NCBI RefSeq assembly: GCF_900130015.1
Contig: NZ_FQXS01000007.1
Coordinates: 1 to 64,000, forward strand
DNA length: 64,000 nucleotides
Direction: 5' to 3'
Source of the DNA: Desulfofustis glycolicus DSM 9705
GTDB lineage: Bacteria > Desulfobacterota > Desulfobulbia > Desulfobulbales > Desulfocapsaceae
Below, piece after piece: positions 52,872 through 59,531 of the stretch. The position numbers and the translations under genes were made by a program. Position 1 is the first letter of the stretch; each line of letters starts with the position of its first letter. The notes under the pieces were generated by a model. That model did no database searches and was not told the DNA's origin. It worked only from the letters and a program-made list of their open reading frames with translations.

Positions 52872-52923
52872 AAAATAAAAAAGCCCGAATTCCTATTCGT
52901 TATCGGAATGAGGAATTCGGGCT
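52872..52923 (-). terminator. Strong terminator after tctC
   Basis: Read leftward, AGCCCGAATTCCT pairs perfectly over 13 bases with its complement (arms 52882-52894 and 52911-52923, loop 16 bases). It is followed by a T-rich run, TTTTTTATTTT on the reverse strand. It lies 80 bases after the tctC stop and 39 bases before the dehydratase start. Confidence 0.85.
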
Positions 52924-53003
52924 CGACTGAGGAACTGCCATGCCTGAAACGGCAGGTTGTTCAGCATTTGGGACAATAGGGTGACCCCTTTTGCCTCTAC
53001 CGA

Positions 53004-53948
53004 TCAATCTGCTTTTTCAAGGAGCATCTTGATGTTTTTGCCATTCCTTTCATATTCGGCAAGGACAAAGTCCTTTGCTGTTGCAGAATCGAGAAAGGCA
53101 GAAGTCATTCCCAATTTGTTAAGATCGGCGACAAAGCCGGTTGATGCCACCGCCTGTTTTAAAAGTTCCTCAAGCTTCTGCTGAACGTCGGTCGGCAAGC
53201 CTTGGGGAGCCACGAGTGTGAGGAACTGGCTGTAAAAGACTTCCTTGCCCGAGTCGGTCACAGGAGGAAGACCGGGAAGCTTTTCTGATGCCTGCGGAGC
53301 CAAGATGGCCAGAGCCTTGAGATCGTGCTTGTTCAATACGCCTGCAGTGCTGGTGTAGACATTGACGCGCTCGGCAGCCATTGCCTGCAATGCTCCTGCA
53401 TCCCCTTGGAAGGGGACATGCTTGACATCCAGGTCAAAACTCAGAAACAAATCCTTGCCGGCAAAATAGGGAACACTTCCGGCACCAGCCGAAGCCCAGT
53501 GGAATTTTCCGGGATTCGCTTTCATTTCTTGGACCATCTCACCAAGCGTGTTCCAGGGGGAATCTTTGCGAACCAATACGACATAAGGGTCGTAACTTAT
53601 CCTGCCGATTATGTTAAAATTATCCAGCGTGTAAGGCAACTCTCGCATGTGCGGGTGCATGACCAGAGGGGCGCTCGGGATCACACCAACCGTGTAACCA
53701 TCAGGTTTTGCAGAAACAACGGCTTTACAGCCATTCATGCCGGAGGCTCCGACGATGTTCTTTGGCGCTACGGTGACACCGGCAATTGCCTCCATTTCTT
53801 TTGCCAGTACTCTGGCGACGATGTCTGTTTCTCCACCTGCGCCGAACGGGATGACAACCGTTATGGTGCGATCAGGAAATGCTCCCGCCAAAGCATTCCC
53901 TGCCAGCAGAGTTAGTGCGATTGCTGCGAATAACAGTTTTCGTAACAT
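53004..53948 (-). CDS. tctC: TctC-type periplasmic substrate-binding protein
   Basis: A 314-residue secreted solute-binding protein of the tripartite tricarboxylate transporter family. The signal peptide is MLRKLLFAAIALTLLAGNALA. The ligand-binding features are present: FPDRTITVVIPFGAGGETDIVAR, VGASGMNG, YDPYVVLVRKDSPW, and HWASAGAGSVPYFAG. Members bind citrate, aromatic acids, sulfonates or amino-acid-derived acids. The ligand is not readable here. It is separated from tctBA by the divergent regulator gene, but shares a matching promoter module with tctB. GAGGAG precedes the ATG. The likely promoter is 285 bases upstream, giving a long leader. Confidence 0.92.
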   Translation of the reverse strand: MLRKLLFAAIALTLLAGNALAGAFPDRTITVVIPFGAGGETDIVARVLAKEMEAIAGVTVAPKNIVGASGMNGCKAVVSAKPDGYTVGVIPSAPLVMHPHMRELPYTLDNFNIIGRISYDPYVVLVRKDSPWNTLGEMVQEMKANPGKFHWASAGAGSVPYFAGKDLFLSFDLDVKHVPFQGDAGALQAMAAERVNVYTSTAGVLNKHDLKALAILAPQASEKLPGLPPVTDSGKEVFYSQFLTLVAPQGLPTDVQQKLEELLKQAVASTGFVADLNKLGMTSAFLDSATAKDFVLAEYERNGKNIKMLLEKAD

Positions 53949-54237
53949 GGCTTCATCTCCTCACTTTGTTGTGGTTTGATCATATTCGCCAGGTTCCGGC
54001 AGAGGCTGACGTATCTGTCCCGGCCCGGGCACCTGGTGTAAAACCTTACTCCATAAGGAACAAGGATGTTTTGCTCAAACAAGATAAGGTTATAGAGGAG
54101 GGATCATCCAACTGTCTCTGCCGGCCGTCCCACAGTGCATAAGAAAACCGCATCTCTCGCCAAACCGGATGAACGACTCCGTCCCTCTTTTCGTGCACAA
54201 TTTGACAACAGAAACCACCAGTATGAATGACAACTTT

Positions 54238-54266
54238 ATACTACATTATATATATTTTTTCGTCAA
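54238..54266 (-). promoter_or_regulatory. Promoter of tctC
   Basis: On the reverse strand TTGACG and TAGTAT are separated by 17 bases. The same layout, with a nearly identical spacer, lies before tctB, which supports function. Confidence 0.6.
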
Positions 54267-54356
54267 GGCGACCTGGCGATATTTTTAATTAATAATAATT
54301 TACAATTAATTACACGGATAAAGAAGATAAATTATTCTTTGCATTGAGATTGTCAA

Positions 54357-54385
54357 TTGACATTAAATGACATTTATTGCACAAT
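54357..54385 (+). promoter_or_regulatory. Promoter of the GntR-type regulator
   Basis: TTGACA-N17-CACAAT, with TG just before the -10 box. It ends 40 bases before the regulator ATG. The palindrome at 54358-54372 overlaps the -35 box. Confidence 0.6.
54358..54372. promoter_or_regulatory. Operator candidate 1 (regulator and tctC)
   Basis: TGACATT-A-AATGACA is a near-palindrome of the form TGNCATT-N-AATGNCA, overlapping the regulator's -35 box. The second copy lies at 57765-57779. GntR/FCD proteins bind such dyads as dimers. Confidence 0.55.
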
Positions 54386-54425
54386 AGTTCCCCTACAAAG
54401 AAATTCCGTGACTCCAGAATAAAAT

Positions 54426-55568
54426 ATGCGACAACAATTGGAAAAAAAGAGAGAAGATCTTGAAAAATTAAGAAGATATCTGTCTTCAAAGCCTCGCGAC
54501 CTGCTTCTTTTCGAATTTTTGCTCCAGAAAAACTGCAAAACCAGCGATGTTCTCAAGATTCGGGTCGATGACCTTTCTTCCTGCCAGGAGAATGAAAGAC
54601 TTGTCAATTCAACATGGAGCGAAGGAGAGGGGCCTGTTCTTACAACTGCGATCAAACGGGCTTTTAATCAATTGCTGATGCAGGGTGAGGTTGGGGCCTC
54701 AGACTTGCTTTTCAGGTCGCGAAAAGGCGGAAGGCAATTGACGACGACGAGTGTTTCCCGTCTCATTCACACAACGCTGGAAAGAACCGCTCTGAAACAT
54801 TACCGGGGATTGCCCGAACTCAGACAAAAACTTGGCCCGCTCACTATTGATCGAGTGCCCAATGCGTCAATAACTGAAAACGAAAGCGGCTCCCTTTCTT
54901 CAGTAAAGACCGCTTCGATCCAGAAACTGGTTTATAAGGATCTCGTGCAACATATCATCCGCGGAACAATTCCCCCGGGCCAGAAACTGTTTCCCGAGAA
55001 AATTGCCAGGCAGATGCATGTTTCCACCACGCCGGTACGAGAAGCTCTCAGCCGCCTTGAGGCGAAAGGGTTTGCTGTCCATCACCCGCAACGCGGGTGG
55101 GTTGTCAGCGAATTATCACAAACGAAGCTCAAGGAAATACTCGACCTTCGGATTCTTCTTGAATGTGAAGCGATTAGCCGTGCTGCAAAAAATATTGCGC
55201 CGGAAACCCTGAAACAGCTCAAACATGTCAAGGAGACCATAGAGCACATTGATCAGGACAGAGATCCCCTGGGATTTCACGAGGCAAATCGGCAGTTCCA
55301 CCTGCTTGCATACAAGGACTGCGGCTCGGCCAAAATGCTGGACATCATCAAAGAACTTTGGGACTTGTCGAGTCCGTACTACCAGATCCTTTTTCGCCAG
55401 TCGCTCGTGCCGAAGCCGACATCTGGGATAAATCACCATTATCAGATCATAAAGGCGCTTCAGGCCGGCGATTCCCAAGAAGCAAGAGAGTGGTTGAAAA
55501 AAGATATCGAGCAACCTGCCGATTTCGTTTTCAGGCTATTTGATATGTATGCCAGGTCCATCGAGTAA
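54426..55568 (+). CDS. Regulator fusing integrase-like domain to GntR/FCD
   Basis: A 380-residue cytosolic regulator. Residues 165-230 are a GntR winged helix (LVYKDLVQHIIRGTIPPGQKL, STTPVREALSRLEAKGF), and 235-365 an FCD ligand domain with LHxxN-like metal His residues (FHEANRQFH, HHYQIIKAL). Unusually, residues 1-135 resemble the first half of a tyrosine-recombinase catalytic domain: RDLLLFEFLLQKNCKTSDVLKIRVDDL, where recombinases have an Arg, here Lys38. LLFRSRKGGRQLTTTSVSRLI follows, then SP-like linker sequence. The later His-Arg-Tyr set is absent, so it is probably a DNA-binding relic. It lies between tctC and tctBA and likely controls both. Confidence 0.87.
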   Translation: MRQQLEKKREDLEKLRRYLSSKPRDLLLFEFLLQKNCKTSDVLKIRVDDLSSCQENERLVNSTWSEGEGPVLTTAIKRAFNQLLMQGEVGASDLLFRSRKGGRQLTTTSVSRLIHTTLERTALKHYRGLPELRQKLGPLTIDRVPNASITENESGSLSSVKTASIQKLVYKDLVQHIIRGTIPPGQKLFPEKIARQMHVSTTPVREALSRLEAKGFAVHHPQRGWVVSELSQTKLKEILDLRILLECEAISRAAKNIAPETLKQLKHVKETIEHIDQDRDPLGFHEANRQFHLLAYKDCGSAKMLDIIKELWDLSSPYYQILFRQSLVPKPTSGINHHYQIIKALQAGDSQEAREWLKKDIEQPADFVFRLFDMYARSIE

Positions 55569-55603
55569 TGCAGCCCATGTACCTGTCCTCTTCTCCGACC
55601 CAG

Positions 55604-57103
55604 CTAACGACGCCGAGCAGTGAGATAGAGCGACTTCATCATGGGAGCGAAGATGAACAGCCCTGCCACCGAAAAAAGCACAATCGCCAATGGAGAAGTC
55701 CCCAGATAGGCCAGCAACGACATGTCTCCTTTATATATCGCCGCCTGACTCATGTTGAATTCCAACTGTGGGCCGAGGACATAGCCGATCAAAAGGGGTG
55801 TGACTGGGAAGTTATACAGCCGCATGCCGAAAGCCAGTACCCCGATCACAAGAGTTACGGGAATATCGGAAAATAAACCACTCGGAATATAGACGCCTAT
55901 TAGCGAACAGACCACGATCAGCCCCAACAACACGGGAGGGGGAAAGTTTATGACATGGCCAAAAGCCCTGATAACGATGTATGCTGCAGGGATAAGAAGA
56001 ATATTCGACAATATGAGCAGAATGAACGAGGAGTAAACAACATCCGGATTGTCTACCATCAGGCGCACCCCGGGAATGATTCCGTGCAGGGTCATCGATG
56101 CGAGCATCAACGCCGTGGCCGGTTCTCCCGGAATACCAAGGGCAAGTGTCGGGATGAGGGCGCCACCGGTAATCGCATTGTTTGAGGATTCAGCGGCGAT
56201 AAGTGCATCCGGTTCTCCTTTCCCGAAATTGTCTCCGTTTTTCGAAAACTTTTTGGCCGTCGTGTAGGCAACGAATGTCGAGGCTGTTGCACCGACGCCC
56301 GGCAGAATGCCGAGCCCTATGCCAATCATGGATGAGCGGACCAGATTCGATATCCGGCCTTTCCACTCTCGCAGTTTCGGAAAAATTGGTTTTGAGCAGC
56401 GGATAGCCTCGACGTGTGCAGCAGTTCGCAACTCATGAATGCGGTAGAAGACTTCAGCGAGCGGGTAGATCCCGACGACGACCGGCATGAGAGAGATGCC
56501 CCCGGCCAGAAAATCGAGCCCGAAGGTGAAGCGCATCTCACCGCTTACCGGATCGTCGCCGATGGCCGCAAGCATCAGGCCGGCAAACCCCATCAGGATT
56601 CCCTTGATCTGGTTTCCTTCCGATAGCGAGCTGATACAGGCAAGGCCCATGCAAATAAGGCCGCATATTTCCAGCGGCCCACCATATTTCAGTGAAAGAT
56701 CCGCCAGGAGCGGAGCAGAGAGGATCAGTGCCGCACAAGAAAGCAGCCCTCCGAAGATCGACGCAGCTGTGACCCATCCCAATGCCTGGCCTGCCTTACC
56801 CGCCTTGGCCATCGGATAGCCGTCCATACCGGTCGCGGCGGATTGGGGTGTTCCGGGTGTGTTGAGCAAAACTGCCGATATAGATCCGCCATATATGGAA
56901 GACCCGTAAACTCCCATGAGCAGTGCAATGGCTGCAATCGGCCCGATCTTCAGGGTAAAAGGAAGACAGACGACTATGGCGACAGCGGTGCCGAGTCCCG
57001 GTATGGCACCCACAATAGCACCAAACAAAACACCGGCAAAAAGGACAAGTATCACATCCGGCGAAAGTACCATGCCCAGTGCCGCCATCAATTGCTCAGG
57101 CAT
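55604..57103 (-). CDS. tctA: TctA-type large membrane subunit of tripartite transporter
   Basis: A 499-residue inner-membrane permease with about 11-12 helices. The family signature GAIVGAIPGLGTAVAIVVCLPFT lies near residue 27, and the second conserved loop GILPGVGATASTFVAYTTAKKFSKNG near 265. YGSSIYGGSISAVLLNTPGTP is the substrate-region motif. It imports the ligand delivered by TctC with ion-gradient energy. tctB lies just upstream (nine-base gap) on the same strand, giving the standard tctBA operon. It converges on the regulator gene across 35 bases. Confidence 0.94.
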   Translation of the reverse strand: MPEQLMAALGMVLSPDVILVLFAGVLFGAIVGAIPGLGTAVAIVVCLPFTLKIGPIAAIALLMGVYGSSIYGGSISAVLLNTPGTPQSAATGMDGYPMAKAGKAGQALGWVTAASIFGGLLSCAALILSAPLLADLSLKYGGPLEICGLICMGLACISSLSEGNQIKGILMGFAGLMLAAIGDDPVSGEMRFTFGLDFLAGGISLMPVVVGIYPLAEVFYRIHELRTAAHVEAIRCSKPIFPKLREWKGRISNLVRSSMIGIGLGILPGVGATASTFVAYTTAKKFSKNGDNFGKGEPDALIAAESSNNAITGGALIPTLALGIPGEPATALMLASMTLHGIIPGVRLMVDNPDVVYSSFILLILSNILLIPAAYIVIRAFGHVINFPPPVLLGLIVVCSLIGVYIPSGLFSDIPVTLVIGVLAFGMRLYNFPVTPLLIGYVLGPQLEFNMSQAAIYKGDMSLLAYLGTSPLAIVLFSVAGLFIFAPMMKSLYLTARRR

Positions 57104-57112
57104 GTCCCCTCC

Positions 57113-57595
57113 TCAACCCAGTAGATCCATGATGCCGCGCGGCATGGAAATTCTCAGAACTGCCTCGAAGACGAGCCAGAACATTGTTGCGGTGAAGCCG
57201 GCAACGGGAATAACCACTTTGAAATCTCGCATACCTTCGAGAAAGCAGAATGCGACAAGAAACAGAAAGGTGGCGAGAGGCAGCCCAAGAAAGGGAAAGA
57301 GGAAAAAATACGCGGTAATGACAGCCAGAGCAGCCAGAAGAGGACGGGCGCTTTTTGTCAGATCGACGCCACATTCCCGATTTTTGCCGGTCACCAGGTA
57401 GATAATAGAAAAGGTGATCCAGCCGATAAGCAGCCATTTGGGGTAGCTCATGGGCCCCATCACCAGAGAGTCATCGACATACCCGGGCTTGAACGTGAGG
57501 GCGACGTAAAGAAGTGCAGCCCCCAAACAAATAAATACCAGCGCGGTAACTCGGTTCCTGTTCAGTGATCCATGCATATGCCGCTCCAACTCCAA
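57113..57595 (-). CDS. tctB: TctB-type small membrane subunit of tripartite transporter
   Basis: A 160-residue inner-membrane protein with four hydrophobic segments: VTALVFICLGAALLYVALTF, LLIGWITFSIIYLVTG, LLAALAVITAYFFLFPFLGLPLATFLFLVAF and VVIPVAGFTATMFWLVFEAVL. The N-terminal loop KPGYVDDSLVMGPMSYPKWLL fits the TctB family. It is the poorly conserved partner of TctA. The ATG lies 50 bases downstream of a promoter whose sequence repeats before tctC. Confidence 0.9.
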   Translation of the reverse strand: MELERHMHGSLNRNRVTALVFICLGAALLYVALTFKPGYVDDSLVMGPMSYPKWLLIGWITFSIIYLVTGKNRECGVDLTKSARPLLAALAVITAYFFLFPFLGLPLATFLFLVAFCFLEGMRDFKVVIPVAGFTATMFWLVFEAVLRISMPRGIMDLLG

Positions 57596-57646
57596 GGTCC
57601 CGGATAAATGGCATTAGGCCATATGGGCCGCCCGAATGTTAATTTT

Positions 57647-57675
57647 ATGCTACATTATATACATTTTTCAGTCAA
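57647..57675 (-). promoter_or_regulatory. Promoter of tctBA
   Basis: On the reverse strand TTGACT-N17-TAGCAT. The surrounding block shares TACATTATATA-ATTTTT with the tctC promoter. Confidence 0.6.
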
Positions 57676-57763
57676 CGCAAATTTTTAACAAAATAATATT
57701 CAATAAATACGATTATATAATTAGATTAATCCTTGTTCTTGTCAGCCGATTGTTTTTTTGTTA

Positions 57764-57792
57764 TTGACATTCAATGGCACTTTTCGCAAAAT
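57764..57792 (+). promoter_or_regulatory. Promoter of the thioredoxin-sulfatase operon
   Basis: TTGACA-N17-CAAAAT, matching the regulator promoter in spacing. The operator copy at 57765-57779 overlaps its -35 box. Confidence 0.58.
57765..57779. promoter_or_regulatory. Operator candidate 2 (tctBA and thioredoxin operon)
   Basis: TGACATT-C-AATGGCA, the second TGNCATT-N-AATGNCA palindrome. It sits 115 bases from the tctB promoter block; the first copy sits 117 bases from the tctC block. Confidence 0.55.
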
Positions 57793-58018
57793 CAAAATTG
57801 ACTGAGAGGCGTTTCCTCTGATTGGGTTTGGAGGTGAATCTTTCCAGCGGCAAAAAATTTATTGAAGAGCCGTAAAGAAATTAGAGGTTTCCGCGGTTAT
57901 TTAGTGGGGTGGCCGAGAGGTTGCCCCGTCGGCGGCCCTCTTGAGACGCCTTTCTTCGAAATCAACGCCGCATTGACAGCAACAGCCAGACAAATACATT
58001 TCATGGGTTTAAAGCGAT
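57793..58018 (+). other. Structured leader of the thioredoxin operon
   Basis: A 226-base leader between the promoter and the thioredoxin ATG. It has a G+C-rich middle (57905-57955) with GGGGTGGCCGAGAGGTTG, which resembles a tRNA D-arm, and later TTCGAAATC, like a T-loop. I cannot fold a whole tRNA. A regulatory leader or a tRNA relic are both possible. Confidence 0.35.
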
Positions 58019-58333
58019 ATGGAAGAAAAGATAACACTGCTCAACCGGGAAAGTTTTGGGGAATTTGTGAAGAACAACGATTGTCTCGTTGCTTTTTTCA
58101 AGAGTAAGTGTCCAAACTGCAAGGTTTTGTTGAAAGTCATGGAAAAATGCAAGGCAGGCCGCCCGGAGATTGCGATGGCCTGTATCAGTTCAGAGGATGA
58201 AGAGGCAGTTGCCAGGATGCTTGCTATCGGTCGGGTGCCGACGGTGCTCGTCTATAAAGGTGGAGAAGAAAAAACACGCAAGTCAGGTGTCATGAAGCCT
58301 GCCGAGCTTGAAGACCTTTATCTCAGAGCGTGA
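58019..58333 (+). CDS. Thioredoxin-like protein
   Basis: A 104-residue cytosolic thioredoxin. The active site is Cys31-Pro-Asn-Cys34 in FFKSKCPNCKVLL, where standard thioredoxin has CGPC. Cis-Pro is in RVPTVLVYKGGEE. Another four Cys (22, 44 region, MACISS) are unusual for thioredoxin. It is the first gene of a four-gene operon, and the thioredoxin reductase starts within nine bases of its stop. The CPNC form suggests a dedicated redox partner for an enzyme in this locus. Confidence 0.92.
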   Translation: MEEKITLLNRESFGEFVKNNDCLVAFFKSKCPNCKVLLKVMEKCKAGRPEIAMACISSEDEEAVARMLAIGRVPTVLVYKGGEEKTRKSGVMKPAELEDLYLRA

Positions 58334-58341
58334 GATCAGTC

Positions 58342-59253
58342 ATGAGCGAAGCGTATGATCTTCTGATCATTGGGGCTGGTATCGCAGGGATGACAGCGGC
58401 GATTTACGCAGCGCGATCGAATCTGAAAACACTTGTCATCGAACGGGAGATTTGCGGAGGTCTTGCCAACCAGACCCATACGATCGAAAATTTTCCTTCG
58501 CATCCAGGCATCAACGGGATGGAACTGATGGAACTCGTCAAGGAGCAGATGCTTGCATGCGGTGCAGAACTCAGGGAAATTGTCGATATTGAGAAGTTCG
58601 ATATCACCGGGGAGGAAAAAAGCATCACGACCGACGAAGGGGTCTTTGCCGCTCGCGCCTTAATTCTGGCCATGGGAAGGACACCGGTTCATCTGCCCAT
58701 CGAAGCGGATTGGGATGACCATATTCATTATTGCTCCCTGTGCGATGGGAATTTCTATGCAGGAAAAGACATCATCGTGGTTGGCGGGGGCAACTCAGCG
58801 TTTGACGAAAGTCTCTATCTCGAAGGACTGGGAGTCAAAAGCATTACCATCGTCGAGGCCCTCGAGAGGTGCCCGGCTGCCGAAATGACGATACAAAGAA
58901 CCCTGGCGACTGGCAAAGTAAGCATACGCACATCCACCACGTTGACGGATATCAGGCCGCAGGGAAGCAAGGCTCAAATCTGCCTCGTGAATGCGCGGAC
59001 CGGAGCAAAGGAGGTTATGCAAACTGACGGCATGTTTGTTTTTATTGGACAGAAACCGGCTACCTCCGCATTTTCCGGAATCCTCGGGCTGGACAGCCAT
59101 GGTTACATCGAAACCACGCCGGATATGGGAACAAATATTGCCGGTGTGTATGCGGCAGGAGACATCGTCGCCAAGCGGTACCGGCAGCTCACGACGGCAA
59201 TGTCGGACGGGACGATAGCTGCACTGGAAGCTCACCGGTTTTTATGCAGATAA
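58342..59253 (+). CDS. Thioredoxin reductase-like flavoenzyme
   Basis: A 303-residue FAD/NAD(P)H oxidoreductase. The FAD loop is GAGIAGMTAA at 11-20, the active-site disulfide Cys131-Ser-Leu-Cys134 in HYCSLCDGNF (usually CATC), the second nucleotide-binding loop IVVGGGNSAFDESLYL, and the FAD-binding end GVYAAGDIV. The length suits low-molecular-weight reductases. Coenzyme preference is unclear because the HRRxxxR motif for NADPH is replaced (EALERCPA), hinting at NADH or a ferredoxin-type donor. GTG 58330 is an alternative start, overlapping the thioredoxin stop. Its natural partner is the thioredoxin encoded just before. Confidence 0.93.
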   Translation: MSEAYDLLIIGAGIAGMTAAIYAARSNLKTLVIEREICGGLANQTHTIENFPSHPGINGMELMELVKEQMLACGAELREIVDIEKFDITGEEKSITTDEGVFAARALILAMGRTPVHLPIEADWDDHIHYCSLCDGNFYAGKDIIVVGGGNSAFDESLYLEGLGVKSITIVEALERCPAAEMTIQRTLATGKVSIRTSTTLTDIRPQGSKAQICLVNARTGAKEVMQTDGMFVFIGQKPATSAFSGILGLDSHGYIETTPDMGTNIAGVYAAGDIVAKRYRQLTTAMSDGTIAALEAHRFLCR

Positions 59254-59501
59254 GCGTCGTCATCTGGGATACGGACCCAGCCAGAATTGCCAGGATAGAC
59301 AGATACCTTCATATGGCTTTTCGGCGGTTGGGGATCAAGGGTATCGTAACGTGCAACTCTGAGCCGCCTTCACTTTTCCGGGCAAACCTTTTCGACAAGG
59401 TGCCGGTGCTCGAGATCGATGGTAATCATTGGCGAAGCAAAGACGGTGAGCCTGATCTGGAGGCTTGTATCGATCTTCTCAGCAAAAGAATCGGACAATA
59501 A
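59244..59501 (+). CDS. Small thioredoxin-fold protein lacking CxxC
   Basis: An 85-residue cytosolic protein. The start ISVVIWDTDPARIARIDRYL follows the strand-turn-helix of thioredoxins, but where WCxxC is expected it has Trp8-Asp-Thr-Asp11-Pro12. A cis-Pro-like segment KVPVLEIDG (Pro54) and a C-terminal helix complete the fold. Only two Cys occur, Cys37 and Cys75. It could be a non-catalytic adaptor or carry a modified site. Its ATG overlaps the end of the reductase gene by ten bases, so it is translationally coupled. Fold assignment is from pattern alone. Confidence 0.72.
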   Translation: MQISVVIWDTDPARIARIDRYLHMAFRRLGIKGIVTCNSEPPSLFRANLFDKVPVLEIDGNHWRSKDGEPDLEACIDLLSKRIGQ

Positions 59502-59531
59502 AACACATACCACCATGATGGAGGATAAAGC

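Larger units (their letters stand above)
53949..54425. other. Divergent regulatory region tctC / regulator
   Basis: A 477-base A+T-rich spacer. The right half holds two back-to-back promoters and a palindrome that recur in the spacer upstream of tctB. The left half, which would be the tctC leader, contains no gene and no strong hairpin that I can identify. Confidence 0.6.

Noticed and set aside
57905-57985. Complete tRNA gene in the leader
   Set aside because: D-arm-like and T-loop-like strings exist, but no acceptor stem or anticodon arm can be paired.
57862-58107. 81-codon frame in the thioredoxin leader
   Set aside because: It overlaps the thioredoxin start in another frame and shows no protein-like pattern.
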